A stretch of 64,000 nt of DNA from Sphingosinicella sp963974575 (GTDB lineage: Bacteria; Pseudomonadota; Alphaproteobacteria; Sphingomonadales; Sphingomonadaceae): the NCBI RefSeq assembly GCF_963974575.1, contig NZ_CAXBBQ010000001.1:1-64000 (forward strand). Reading direction: 5' to 3'. The translations under genes were made by a program, and so were the position numbers. This document shows, piece after piece, positions 7,892 through 16,374 of the stretch; positions within the stretch are counted from its first letter, which is position 1, and every line of letters begins with the position of its first letter. The notes beneath the pieces were generated by a model. That model did not search any database. It was given only the letters and a program-made list of their open reading frames with translations, and was not told the origin of the DNA.

Positions 7892-8149
7892 ATGAACCGA
7901 TACGTTCTCCCAGCCGCCATCCTCGCCATCGCCGCACCATTCACCGCCGGCGCAGCAACACCCGCCGCGAAGCCGATGTCGTTCGGCGCCGCTGAAAAGC
8001 ACGCCGCGAAGCAGGGCATCCGCGCGGACGAGATCAAGATCAAGGGCTCCACGATCAAGGTTGAAGGCCGCGACAACCGGAACCGCAAAGTCGAACTGTT
8101 ACTCGACCGCCGAACCGGCGAAGTGCTCGACCGGCGCTTCGACGACTAG
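7892..8149 (+). CDS. Small secreted PepSY-like protein, divergent from the two-component operon
   Basis: An 85-residue exported protein with a good AAGGAG ribosome site 8 bases before the ATG, a signal peptide ending in AGAA, and a single PepSY-type domain (FGAAEKHAAKQGIRADEIKIKGSTIKVEG in outline, then KVELLLDRRTGEVLDRRF). It shares a promoter region with the other PepSY gene and so is probably controlled by the same regulator. Likely periplasmic. Function unknown beyond the family association with sensing or protease inhibition. Confidence 0.8.
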   Translation: MNRYVLPAAILAIAAPFTAGAATPAAKPMSFGAAEKHAAKQGIRADEIKIKGSTIKVEGRDNRNRKVELLLDRRTGEVLDRRFDD

Positions 8150-8158
8150 GCGCGGAGC

Positions 8159-8206
8159 GGGAGCCGGTCAGGTGAATGCCCCCTTTCAAATGACCGGTTC
8201 CCTTGT
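8159..8206 (+). terminator. Hairpin terminator after the small PepSY gene
   Basis: A 12-base stem (GGGAGCCGGTCA at 8159-8170 with TGACCGGTTCCC at 8191-8202, one G:T pair) encloses a 20-base loop and is followed by TTGT. It lies 9 bases after the stop codon. The U-tract is short, so efficiency is uncertain. Confidence 0.55.
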
Positions 8207-8255
8207 CGCCCGATGCCGCTAAGCATCGCCCGGAACTGCATACGGGGAGTTGCAC

Positions 8256-9068
8256 ATGGCCTACGAACACATCCTGCTCGAAGAACAGGACGGCATCGCG
8301 ACGCTGACCATAAACCGGCCGGATGTGCTGAATGGCCTCAACACGCATTCGGTTGGCGAGATGATCCACGCGCTCGATGCCGTGCGGGATCGCGGCACGG
8401 CCCGCGTGCTGCTGATGACCGGCGCGGGCCGTGGCTTTTCCTCAGGCGCCGATCTTTCGGGCGGCAACGCGGGTGCAGCGGCGGCGGACGGCAATCTGCC
8501 TGCTGGGCCGATGGATGCGGGCAAGGTGCTCGAAAGCCATTTCAACCCTCTGCTTGAACGCCTGATGGATCTGCCCGTCCCCTTCGTCACCGCCGTGAAC
8601 GGCCCCGCAGCCGGCGCAGGCGCATCGATCGCGCTGGCAGGTGACATCGTGATCGCCGCCCGTTCCGCCTATTTCCTGCAGGCCTTCGTCAACATCGGCC
8701 TCGTGCCCGATGTCGGCTCGACCTGGATCCTGCCGCGCCTCGCGGGCCGCGCACGGGCGCAGGCGATGATGATGCTCGGCGAGAAAGTGCCCGCCGCGCA
8801 GGCGCTCGACTGGGGCATGATCTACAAGGTCGTGGACGACGATGCGCTGATGACGGAAGCCGGCGCGCTTGCCGCGCGGCTCGCGAAGGGGCCGACGCGG
8901 GCTTACGCGCTCATCCGCCAGAGCCTGCGCCAGTGCCTCGACAAGCCGCTCAGCGAAGGGCTGATGGTGGAACGCCGTAACCAGCGGCTCGCGGGCCTCA
9001 CAGAAGATTTCGCGGAAGGCGTCGCCGCCTTCCTGCAAAAGCGCCCCGCGAACTTCAAAGGACGCTAG
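8256..9068 (+). CDS. PaaG-type enoyl-CoA hydratase/isomerase
   Basis: A 270-residue crotonase-fold enzyme with the ATG at 8256 preceded by GGGGAG. The oxyanion-hole segments are GRGFSSGADL (about 58-67) and NGPAAGAGASIAL. The two glutamates of true crotonase hydratases are absent (Ser and Phe at those places), but GLVPDVGSTWILPRLAG keeps the Asp that serves as catalytic base in PaaG and related isomerases. A delta3/delta2-enoyl-CoA isomerase or epoxyphenylacetyl-CoA isomerase role is therefore more likely than hydration. No other phenylacetate genes are present, so a fatty-acid side-pathway role is plausible. It ends in a 4-base convergent overlap with another crotonase-family gene. Confidence 0.85.
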   Translation: MAYEHILLEEQDGIATLTINRPDVLNGLNTHSVGEMIHALDAVRDRGTARVLLMTGAGRGFSSGADLSGGNAGAAAADGNLPAGPMDAGKVLESHFNPLLERLMDLPVPFVTAVNGPAAGAGASIALAGDIVIAARSAYFLQAFVNIGLVPDVGSTWILPRLAGRARAQAMMMLGEKVPAAQALDWGMIYKVVDDDALMTEAGALAARLAKGPTRAYALIRQSLRQCLDKPLSEGLMVERRNQRLAGLTEDFAEGVAAFLQKRPANFKGR

Positions 9069-9835
9069 GAAGCCTGGGTACGCCCCCGGTCGAGCACGGC
9101 CTTTCGCCGCGCCTCGACCGCCTCGGCACCGATCGCGCTATTGCCCGCCGACCGTTCCCTCTCCAGCGTCATCGCCTCACCGAAGGGGAGCGCGAAGCCA
9201 TCGTCGATCAGCGCTTTCAGAGCCTTCAGCATCGCCGGATCGGCGGAGATCATATCCTCGGCGAGCCGCCGCGCCGCCGGCATCAGGTCGGCAGGCGCCA
9301 CAACCCGGTTCACAAGACCCCAGCGTTCCGCCGTCACGGCGTCGATGAAATTGCCGGTCAGCGATAATTCCTTGGCGCGGGAGATGCCGATGGCGCGGCT
9401 CAGCCGCTGGCTGAGGCCCCAGCCGGGCATCAGGCCGATGCGCGCATGTGTGTCGGCAAAGCGCGCGGTCTCCGACGCGATCAGTACGTCGCAGGCAAGC
9501 GCCAGTTCGAAGCCCCCCGTGATGGCGACGCCGTTGATCGCTCCGATGACCGGCCCCGAGAAGCGGCGGAGCGCGCTCACGGGGTCGTCCTTTTCAACCG
9601 CATCACCAAGACTCGACGCGCCCGATCCCAGTTCCTTGAGGTCGAGCCCTGCGGTAAACGCGCGTTCGCCCGCGCCGGTCAGAATCGCCACGCGGATGTC
9701 GGGATCAGCCTCAAGCGCATCGAAGCTGCGCGCGAGCTCACTGCGAAGCGCCTTCGAAAGCGCATTCATCGCTTCCGGGCGGTTCATCGTGACGACGGCG
9801 TAACCCCCGCAGCGCTCGATCTCGACAACCGCCAT
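9065..9835 (-). CDS. Enoyl-CoA hydratase/isomerase family protein, atypical active site
   Basis: A 256-residue crotonase-family protein starting at the ATG of 9835, which overlaps the tgt stop (TGATG). It has the oxyanion-hole segments AFTAGLDLKEL and NGVAITGGFELALACD. The first catalytic glutamate (GGFE) is kept, but the second position reads His (FADTHARIG) instead of the usual Q-P-E. The following MPGWGLSQRLSR segment marks a subgroup distinct from classical hydratases. The reaction is uncertain. It is co-transcribed with tgt by position only; no functional link is obvious. Confidence 0.82.
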   Translation of the reverse strand: MAVVEIERCGGYAVVTMNRPEAMNALSKALRSELARSFDALEADPDIRVAILTGAGERAFTAGLDLKELGSGASSLGDAVEKDDPVSALRRFSGPVIGAINGVAITGGFELALACDVLIASETARFADTHARIGLMPGWGLSQRLSRAIGISRAKELSLTGNFIDAVTAERWGLVNRVVAPADLMPAARRLAEDMISADPAMLKALKALIDDGFALPFGEAMTLERERSAGNSAIGAEAVEARRKAVLDRGRTQAS

Positions 9836-10959
9836 CAGCCATCCTTTCGGTAGCGGCCGACGAACGCCTGCGCGAACGTCTCCAGCCGCCCCTCCGCGAT
9901 GGCCTGCCGAAGCCCCGCCATCAACTGTTGATAAAAGGAGAGGTTGTGCTCGGTCATCAGCATCGCGCCCAGGATTTCGCCCGATCGGATCAGGTGATGG
10001 ATATAGGCGCGGCTCCAGCCGTGGCAGACCGGGCAGGCGCAATCGGGATCAAGCGGGCCCGTATCCTCGGCGAAGCGCGCATTGCGAAGGTTGATCGGCC
10101 CATCGTGCGTGAACGCCTGCCCGTTCCGGCCCGATCGCGTCGGCAGCACGCAGTCGAACATGTCGACGCCCCGCTGCACAGCCCCCACGATGTCGTCGGG
10201 CTTGCCGACGCCCATCAGGTAGCGCGGCCGGTCTTCCGGCAGCAGCCCCGGCGCATAGTCGAGCACCTCGAGCATCTGCGGCTGGCCTTCGCCCACCGCG
10301 AGGCCGCCGATCGCGTACCCGTCGAAGCCGATCTCGCTGAGCGCCTGCGAGGAGGCGCGGCGCAAATCCGCGAACATCGATCCCTGCTGGATGCCGAACA
10401 GCGCCGCGCGGCCCGCGTGCTCGTGCCCGTCGAAGCCCTCCCGCGAACGTTTTGCCCAGCGCATCGACATCTCCATCGACTTCGCCGCCACCGCGTGCGG
10501 CGCGGGAAACGCCGTACACTCATCGAACGCCATCACGATGTCGCTGCCGAGGTTGCGCTGGATCTCCATCGAGCGTTCGGGCGTCAGCAGGTGCCGCGAG
10601 CCGTCGAGGTGCGAGGCGAAGCGCACGCCTTCTTCCGTCACCTTGGTGAGGTCGGAAAGGCTCATCACCTGATAGCCGCCCGAATCGGTGAGGATCGGCC
10701 GGTCCCAGCCCATGAAGCGGTGCAGCCCGCCAAGGCGCGCCATGCGCTCGTCGCCGGGGCGAAGCATCAGGTGATAGGTGTTGCCAAGGATGATGTCGGC
10801 TCCGCCCGCGCGCACGTCGGCGGGCTTCATCGCCTTCACGGTGGCGGCGGTGCCGACCGGCATGAACGCGGGCGTGCGAATATCCCCGCGCATCATGCGG
10901 ATAGTGCCGGTGCGCGCCTTGCCGTCGCGCGCGTGGATGGAAAAGTCGAAACGCGTCAT
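9835..10959 (-). CDS. tgt: Queuine/archaeosine tRNA-guanine transglycosylase
   Basis: Exchanges G34 for preQ1 in tRNAs with GUN anticodons. It has 374 residues from the ATG at 10959. Catalytic residues are D92 (TDSGGYQVMSL) and D269 (MFDCVLPTRSGRNG). The zinc site is C307, C309, C312 (DCACPVC) and H338 (TEHNLSFYQ), with the family spacing. The substrate pocket GGLAVGE is present. queA, which acts on the product, lies two genes upstream on the same strand, so both queuosine steps are encoded together with a lipoprotein gene between them. Confidence 0.97.
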   Translation of the reverse strand: MTRFDFSIHARDGKARTGTIRMMRGDIRTPAFMPVGTAATVKAMKPADVRAGGADIILGNTYHLMLRPGDERMARLGGLHRFMGWDRPILTDSGGYQVMSLSDLTKVTEEGVRFASHLDGSRHLLTPERSMEIQRNLGSDIVMAFDECTAFPAPHAVAAKSMEMSMRWAKRSREGFDGHEHAGRAALFGIQQGSMFADLRRASSQALSEIGFDGYAIGGLAVGEGQPQMLEVLDYAPGLLPEDRPRYLMGVGKPDDIVGAVQRGVDMFDCVLPTRSGRNGQAFTHDGPINLRNARFAEDTGPLDPDCACPVCHGWSRAYIHHLIRSGEILGAMLMTEHNLSFYQQLMAGLRQAIAEGRLETFAQAFVGRYRKDG

Positions 10960-10998
10960 GGCGCGCCGCATAAAGCGAAGCGCGCGCGCTGGAAACGT

Positions 10999-11532
10999 TT
11001 ATCCGCTGACGATGTGGATGCTGCCCTTCGCGCCTGCCGCGCCGTCCACGGTCTCGTCGGCGAGTTCGATGACGAAGGCGTCGCCGTCCGCGGTCTCGCC
11101 GGTCAACGTGTCGCCCGCGCGTTCGAAGGCGATGCCCTTCTGCGTGAAGCGCCGCGCGAACCAGCCCGCCACGGTCTTCGCGTCGGCGGGCGCGGTGAAG
11201 CCGACATCAACGGCGCTGTCGCCTTCCGTGTCCTTGGCGCCGGCATCCACCCGGATCTCCCCGATCGTCGAGCCGGGGTAGAGCTTGACCCCGTCGATAT
11301 CGAAATCATCCGCGCCGAGCGCCACCTTCGGCAGCTTGAGGTTGAGGTCGAAGCCCGGCGTCGTCACCGTCACCGCCCCCGTCTTGCCGTCCGCCGCCGC
11401 CCCGAACACGCGCTTGCCCGCATCGTTCGCCGCGACGATCGCCACGTCCGCACCCCTCTCGGGCTGATCGGCAGGCTCGTCGCACGCGGCAAGGCCAAGC
11501 ATGGCGAGCGCGGGAATCATCAGCTTCATCAT
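10999..11532 (-). CDS. Predicted lipoprotein of unknown function
   Basis: A 177-residue lipoprotein. Tandem ATGs occur at 11532 and 11529 after GAGGTGG. The short signal ends in the lipobox LGLAAC. The mature part is acidic, with a predicted beta-rich region (VTVTTPGFDLNLKLPKV ... GVKLYPGSTIGEIRVD) and a C-terminal half that looks like a small globular domain (TVAGWFARRFTQKGIAFER). I do not recognise a characterised family. It sits between queA and tgt without an evident link to tRNA modification, and the spacing suggests the same transcript. Confidence 0.75.
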   Translation of the reverse strand: MMKLMIPALAMLGLAACDEPADQPERGADVAIVAANDAGKRVFGAAADGKTGAVTVTTPGFDLNLKLPKVALGADDFDIDGVKLYPGSTIGEIRVDAGAKDTEGDSAVDVGFTAPADAKTVAGWFARRFTQKGIAFERAGDTLTGETADGDAFVIELADETVDGAAGAKGSIHIVSG

Positions 11533-11579
11533 GACCACCTCATTAACCGTATTACACAAATAATACAGCAGAGGCCGGA

Positions 11580-12605
11580 TCACGGCAAGAGCAGGCTCGA
11601 ATCGCCATAGGAGTAGAAGCGGTATCCGCCCCCGATCGCGTGCGCATAGGCGCCGCGCATCGTTTCCAGTCCCATCAGCGCGCTCACCAGCATGAACAGG
11701 GTCGAGCGCGGCAGATGGAAGTTGGTCATCAGCCCTTGCACCACGCGGAAGCGGTAGCCCGGCGTGATGAAAATGTCGGTATCGCCGCTGAACGGTGCGA
11801 TTTCGCCGTCCTCGCGCGCCGCGCTTTCAAGCAGGCGCAGCGAGGTGGTGCCCACGGCGATAATCCGCCCGCCCGCCGTGCGCGCGGCATTCAGCCGCGC
11901 TGCCACCTCTGCGCTCACCTCACCCCATTCGGCGTGCATCCGGTGGTCGCGCGTGTCGTCCACCTTTACCGGCAGGAACGTCCCCGCGCCGACATGCAGC
12001 GTCAGCGTCTCGCGCCGCACGCCGCGCGCGTCGAGCGCCGCGATCAGTTCGGGCGTGAAGTGCAATGCGGCCGTCGGCGCCGCGACCGCGCCTTCTCGCG
12101 CGGCGAACATCGTCTGATAGTCCTCCGCGTCGCGCGCATCGGCCGGGCGCTTGCCAGCGATGTAGGGCGGCAGCGGCATCGTGCCCGCCGTGTGCAGCGC
12201 CGCCTCCAGCGGCCCCTCGCATTCGAAGCGCCACAGGACGCTGCCGTCCGCCGCCTTGTCCGATACGACACCTTCCAGCCCCGCGCCGAAATCGACACGG
12301 TCGCCCGCCTTCAGCCGCTTGGCATTGCGCACGAACGCCCGCCATTCATACGGCCCCTCGCGCTTGTGGAGCGTGACGCCGATCTTCGCCTCGCCCTTGC
12401 GGCCGAAAAGCTGCGCGGGGATCACGCGCGTATCGTTGAAGACGAGCACGTCGCCGGGCGCCAGCAGCGCAGGCAAATCACGCACCACCCGGTCTTCGAG
12501 GCTACCGGGACGCACAACGAGCATCCGCGCCGCATCGCGCGGGCTGGCCGGGCGAAGCGCGATCAGGTCCTGCGGGAGTTCGAAATCGAAATCGTCGACG
12601 CGCAA
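11580..12605 (-). CDS. queA: S-adenosylmethionine:tRNA ribosyltransferase-isomerase
   Basis: Transfers and isomerises the ribosyl part of SAM onto preQ1-tRNA to form epoxyqueuosine. It has 341 residues (E. coli 356). The start is the TTG at 12605: the protein then begins LRVDDFDFELPQDLIALRP, matching the usual family N-terminus, and the previous gene stops two bases earlier. Further family segments are DVLVFNDTRVIPAQLFG, LTLHVGAGTFLPVK, HAEWGEVS and TNFHLPRSTLFMLVSAL. An upstream in-frame ATG would overlap the cyclophilin gene and add unrelated residues, so I reject it. Confidence 0.96.
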   Translation of the reverse strand: MRVDDFDFELPQDLIALRPASPRDAARMLVVRPGSLEDRVVRDLPALLAPGDVLVFNDTRVIPAQLFGRKGEAKIGVTLHKREGPYEWRAFVRNAKRLKAGDRVDFGAGLEGVVSDKAADGSVLWRFECEGPLEAALHTAGTMPLPPYIAGKRPADARDAEDYQTMFAAREGAVAAPTAALHFTPELIAALDARGVRRETLTLHVGAGTFLPVKVDDTRDHRMHAEWGEVSAEVAARLNAARTAGGRIIAVGTTSLRLLESAAREDGEIAPFSGDTDIFITPGYRFRVVQGLMTNFHLPRSTLFMLVSALMGLETMRGAYAHAIGGGYRFYSYGDSSLLLP

Positions 12606-12606
12606 G

Positions 12607-13320
12607 TCAGTTCTGCGGCGGTGCCGGGGTCTGCGCGGCGGCCTGCTGCTCTGCCGGCGCGGGTTCCGGCGCGGCAATCGCGGGCGGCGGCGGCGGCACG
12701 TTGTCGGCTGCGATCGAAGCCTTGACGATGCGCGAAGGATTTGCGGGCGGTTCGCCGCGCGCGATCTTGTCCACGAATTCCATGCCGGAGATCACGCGGC
12801 CCCAGCCGGTGTAATTGCCGTCCATCGTGCCGGTCATCGGCATGAACATGATGAAGAACTGGCTGTTCGCGCTATCCGGCTCCTGCGTTCGCGCCATGGA
12901 TACGGTGCCGCGCAGGTGCGGCAGCGCATTGAATTCCGCCTTGAGGTCGGGAAGGTCGGAGCCGCCCTGCCCGGTGCCCTGCGGGTCGCCGGTCTGCGCC
13001 ATGAAGCCTTCGATCACGCGGTGGAAGATGATGCCGTCGTAAAAGCCGCGGCGCACCAGCGTCTTGATGCGCTCGACATGACCGGGCGCCATGTCCGGCC
13101 GCATCAGAATCGCGACGCGACCGCCCGTCGAAAGGTCGAGATACAGGATGTTCTCGGGGTCCTGCGCCGTGGGCGCCGCCACCGGCGCGGGCGTTGCCGG
13201 CAACGCCTGCTGAACCTTCATCGCCTGTTCCGGCGACATCTTGTCCGCTTGCTGAGCGGATGCAGGCGTCGCCGCCGCAAAGGCCAGCATTGCAAACAGT
13301 GCAGTCAATACGCGCTTCAT
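12607..13320 (-). CDS. Periplasmic cyclophilin-type peptidyl-prolyl cis-trans isomerase
   Basis: A 237-residue exported protein with a signal peptide (MKRVLTALFAMLAFAAATPASA), chosen by starting at 13320. The cyclophilin domain covers about 66-205: FYDGIIFHRVIEGFMAQTGDPQGTG, then the active-site region GTVSMARTQEPDSANSQFFIMF. A low-complexity Pro/Ala tail follows (about 210-237). The domain order and export fit bacterial PpiA-like isomerases acting on envelope proteins. It is embedded in the coaD-queA run of minus-strand genes. Confidence 0.93.
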   Translation of the reverse strand: MKRVLTALFAMLAFAAATPASAQQADKMSPEQAMKVQQALPATPAPVAAPTAQDPENILYLDLSTGGRVAILMRPDMAPGHVERIKTLVRRGFYDGIIFHRVIEGFMAQTGDPQGTGQGGSDLPDLKAEFNALPHLRGTVSMARTQEPDSANSQFFIMFMPMTGTMDGNYTGWGRVISGMEFVDKIARGEPPANPSRIVKASIAADNVPPPPPAIAAPEPAPAEQQAAAQTPAPPQN

Positions 13321-13400
13321 GCCAAACCCTCGATTTCCACCTTGCTGCACGCCTTAGCCCGGAAAGGCTGCATCGGCGCTGAATATGATGGCGCTGAACA

Positions 13401-13895
13401 TCACGATTTGCCTGCGGAGACCTTCGCCTTCACCGCGGCTGCGACCGACGGGGTCACGAACTTGCCGATTTCGCCGCCGAACACCGCGATTTCTTTCACC
13501 AGCCGCGAAGCGATCGGCTGCAGCGCGACGTCCGCCATCAGGAACACCGTCTCGATCTCGCTGTTCAGCTGCTGGTTCATGCCCGCCATCTGGTATTCAT
13601 ATTCGAAATCGGCAACCGCGCGCAGGCCGCGCACGATCATGCTCGCGCCCTGGCTCGCGGCGAAATCCATCAGCAGCGCGTTGAACGAGACGACCTCGAT
13701 CGTGCCGTTCGCAATGTCCGCCGTCTCGCGGCGCACCTGCTCAAGCCGCTCGTCCAATGTGAACATGGGTGACTTGGACGGGTTCGTGGATACGCCGATG
13801 ATCAGCTTGTCGACGAGCTTGGCGCCGCGCCGGATGATGTCGATATGACCGAGCGTGATCGGGTCGAAGGTGCCCGGATAGACGCCGATGCGCAT
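13401..13895 (-). CDS. coaD: Phosphopantetheine adenylyltransferase
   Basis: Penultimate step of coenzyme A synthesis: 4'-phosphopantetheine plus ATP to dephospho-CoA. At 164 residues it has the family length. The nucleotidyltransferase motif GTFDPITLGHIDII places the key His at 17. IVRGLRAVADFEYEYQMA and the ATP-binding segment near VKEIAVFGG are typical. It lies 23 bases after ispA and 80 bases before the cyclophilin gene on the same strand. Confidence 0.96.
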   Translation of the reverse strand: MRIGVYPGTFDPITLGHIDIIRRGAKLVDKLIIGVSTNPSKSPMFTLDERLEQVRRETADIANGTIEVVSFNALLMDFAASQGASMIVRGLRAVADFEYEYQMAGMNQQLNSEIETVFLMADVALQPIASRLVKEIAVFGGEIGKFVTPSVAAAVKAKVSAGKS

Positions 13896-13918
13896 GACGT
13901 GTCCCCCTGCTGATTTTT

Positions 13919-14815
13919 CTAGCGGTCGCGTTCGATCGCGAAGCGCGCAATGGCGCGCAGCAGATCGGCGGACTGGCCGAAGCCGTGCAAATGCCCGATC
14001 GCCTGATCGATCAGCATTTCTGCCTGCTTGCGCGCGCGTTCGATGCCGAGCAGCGACACGAAGGTCGCCTTGCCGGCGCCCGCGTCCTTGCGCACCGCCT
14101 TGCCCGTGCGGCGGCTGTCGCCCTCCACGTCGAGCAGATCGTCGGCGATCTGGAAGGCAAGGCCGAGATCGCGCGCATAGCCGCGCAGTTTCACGCGGTT
14201 GTCCGCGCTCGCCTTGCCCATGATCGCGCCCGCCTCGATCGCAAAGCCGATGAGAGTCCCCGTCTTCAGCTGCTGCAACCGCGTCGTCGTGGGCAGGTCG
14301 AACGTCTCCCCCTCGGCAACGAGGTCCATCATCTGCCCGCCCGCCATGCCGGTGGGTCCGCTGGCGCGCGCGAGTTCAAGCACCAGTTCTGAACGCACAT
14401 AGGGGTCTTCGTGCGTAGCCTCGTCGGCGAGAACCTCGAACGCGAGCGCCTGCAGCGCGTCGCCTGCAAGCACCGCCGTCGCCTCGTCGAACGCCTTGTG
14501 CAGCGTCGGCTTGCCGCGCCGCGTGTCGTCATCGTCCATGCACGGCAGATCGTCGTGGACAAGGCTGTAGACGTGCACGCATTCGGTGGCGATCGCGGTG
14601 CGCAGCGCGCGCTCCTTGTCGACATGGAACAGGTCGCACGAAGCGACCACGAGCAGCGGCCGCATCCGCTTGCCGCCGCCCATCGCCGCATAGCGCATCG
14701 CTTCCACGAGGCGGCGGCGCGGATCTGCGGGGATCGGCAGCAATTTGTCGAAACGCTGGTCGATCGCGGTTCCGATGGCATCGAGCGCGGGTTTCAGACT
14801 GAGCGAAGCGTACAC
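13919..14815 (-). CDS. ispA: Polyprenyl (farnesyl) diphosphate synthase
   Basis: Chain-elongating prenyltransferase that makes farnesyl diphosphate. It has both Asp-rich motifs: DDLPCMDDDDTRRG and FQIADDLLD. From the GTG at 14815, 8 bases after the xseB stop, the protein has 298 residues, essentially the length of E. coli IspA (299). Longer in-frame starts would run through xseB and lack similarity. A GGGKRMRP substrate-binding segment is present. The xseB-ispA arrangement is widespread in proteobacteria. Confidence 0.94.
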   Translation of the reverse strand: MYASLSLKPALDAIGTAIDQRFDKLLPIPADPRRRLVEAMRYAAMGGGKRMRPLLVVASCDLFHVDKERALRTAIATECVHVYSLVHDDLPCMDDDDTRRGKPTLHKAFDEATAVLAGDALQALAFEVLADEATHEDPYVRSELVLELARASGPTGMAGGQMMDLVAEGETFDLPTTTRLQQLKTGTLIGFAIEAGAIMGKASADNRVKLRGYARDLGLAFQIADDLLDVEGDSRRTGKAVRKDAGAGKATFVSLLGIERARKQAEMLIDQAIGHLHGFGQSADLLRAIARFAIERDR

Positions 14816-14823
14816 CGCGGCGC

Positions 14824-15075
14824 CTATTCTGTATCGAAGGGTCGTGTGCCCTTCGGTTCGCCGTCGGGGCCGATCTGGATAAGCTCGATGCGCGCCTGCG
14901 CGGCCTTCAGCTTCGATTCGCAAAAGGCCTTCAACTGCTGGCCCTGCTCGTAGAGTCCGATCGAGGCTTCAAGATCGACTTCACCGGCTTCGAGCTGGTG
15001 CACGATCTTCTCAAGCCGCGCGAGCGCGGCTTCAAAGCTCAGCCCCTCCAGCGATGCCGTGTCCACGCCGGTCAT
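14824..15075 (-). CDS. xseB: Exodeoxyribonuclease VII small subunit
   Basis: Small helical subunit that binds XseA to form exonuclease VII. It has 83 residues with the family pattern LSFEAALARLEKIVHQLEAGEVDLEASIGLYEQGQQLKAFCESKL. The ATG at 15075 has GGGGAG four bases before it; an ATG at 15087 would add four residues. The gene for the large subunit is not in the window. It is upstream of ispA on the same transcript. Confidence 0.95.
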   Translation of the reverse strand: MTGVDTASLEGLSFEAALARLEKIVHQLEAGEVDLEASIGLYEQGQQLKAFCESKLKAAQARIELIQIGPDGEPKGTRPFDTE

Positions 15076-15217
15076 CTGACTCCCCATGCACGTTCAGTGT
15101 AGCGCGTTTTGGACGGGCGATGCGTGGCGGTCAACAGGGGTTTGGGTTGATGGCTTGCACAGCGCAGTGAAACGCCGCAGCATCCGGCCGCAGGGCACGG
15201 GCGGGCACGACACATTG

Positions 15218-16042
15218 ATGCGGACGGTCTTCGACATCGCGAACACGCGCTACGAGGAATGGGTCTTCTTCGCGATCCCGCTCGCATTGCTCGCGCTGGC
15301 GGCCATCGGGCGCTGGCGCAGCAAGACGCAGCGCTGGTCGAAGGTGCTGCTGGTGTTCGCCGCGCTCACGTTCCTGATCATGCTCATTCCGCTTTGGGAC
15401 TATCACGCGATGAAAGGCGTGATGGCCGATGGCCACGACATCAAGGTGGCCGAAGGCGTCGTCAGCGATGCCTGGACGCGGGAACGCCGCGAAGCCCGCA
15501 GCCGGGGCGACATCGGCTATCGTTACCGCACATGGGAAGGCTTCACCGTCGGCGGCGTCACGTTCGGCTACTGGCGCGGCTTCCAGCCTTCGGGTGCCAG
15601 CTTCACGAACCGGGGCGATCCGCCCGTCGCAATCGAAAACGGAATGCGTGCCCGCATCACCTACCACGAACAGTGGGACGACAAGCGCATCCTGAAGCTG
15701 GAACTGGGACCGGCCGCCGCGACGAGCAGCCCCGGCGCCGTCGCCTCATTCGCGCCGGACTGGACCCGCTTCGCCACTGCCGCCGCCACAGGCGACGCCG
15801 CGACCGTCAAGGCGCTGACCCGCTTCCCCTTCCTGTTCGAAGGCCAGGAGCTCAGCGCCGACCGCTTCGATTCGATCTGGATGGGCCTGTTCACGCCCGC
15901 CGTCCGCGAGTGCATGGGCAGGGCGCAGCCACAGCCGGAGGAGGACCGCTTCGTCGTGTTCTGCACGCCCTATGTCTTCTACTTCGACAAAGGGGCTGAA
16001 GGCTGGCGCTTCAGCGAATTCACCGCCGATCCCGAAGGTTAG
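15218..16042 (+). CDS. Two-helix membrane protein of unknown function
   Basis: A 274-residue protein starting at MRTVFDIANTRYEEW (ATG 15218). It has two hydrophobic helices at about 17-33 and 42-60, then a soluble domain with aromatic beta-like segments (YRYRTWEGFTVGGVTFGYWRGF) and a C-terminal part with Cys residues (CMGRAQPQPEEDRFVVFCTPYVFYF). I do not recognise a family. It is divergent from xseB and ends in a convergent 4-base overlap (TTAG) with the DUF1294 gene. Confidence 0.7.
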   Translation: MRTVFDIANTRYEEWVFFAIPLALLALAAIGRWRSKTQRWSKVLLVFAALTFLIMLIPLWDYHAMKGVMADGHDIKVAEGVVSDAWTRERREARSRGDIGYRYRTWEGFTVGGVTFGYWRGFQPSGASFTNRGDPPVAIENGMRARITYHEQWDDKRILKLELGPAAATSSPGAVASFAPDWTRFATAAATGDAATVKALTRFPFLFEGQELSADRFDSIWMGLFTPAVRECMGRAQPQPEEDRFVVFCTPYVFYFDKGAEGWRFSEFTADPEG

Positions 16043-16350
16043 ACGAGCAAGGTCAGGAAAGCGCGTCCGCGCTCGGTGGACGCCGCGACAAGAAGCACAA
16101 TCTGCAGCGCCAAAAGCGCGCGGAAACTTGTCTGAAAAGATGTCTTTCGTGTCTTGTGGCGTGCCAGCCGCATCGCCGCCCACGCACCTGGCGAACCGCC
16201 GATAAAGGCAAGGCCGAGCAGCGTGTTTTCCGAAATCCGGCGTCCGCCCGTCTCAGCCAAATGCTTGTCCCGGACATAGGCGGCGAAGGCGGTGAGGTTC
16301 ACCGCGATCAGATAATATGCGATCATTCCCATCGCCGCCGTTTTTGCCAC
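16039..16350 (-). CDS. DUF1294-family small membrane protein
   Basis: A 103-residue protein with three hydrophobic stretches and the DUF1294 pattern: a YLIAVNLTAFAAYVRDK first helix, RRISENTLLGLAFIGGSPGAW, and RHKTRKTSFQ before the last helix. The function of the family is unknown. It starts 24 bases after the gcvPB stop on the same strand, so it may be transcribed by read-through from the glycine operon. Confidence 0.85.
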   Translation of the reverse strand: MAKTAAMGMIAYYLIAVNLTAFAAYVRDKHLAETGGRRISENTLLGLAFIGGSPGAWAAMRLARHKTRKTSFQTSFRALLALQIVLLVAASTERGRAFLTLLV

Positions 16351-16374
16351 ACCTGCGCTTAACAGGCGGTTTGC

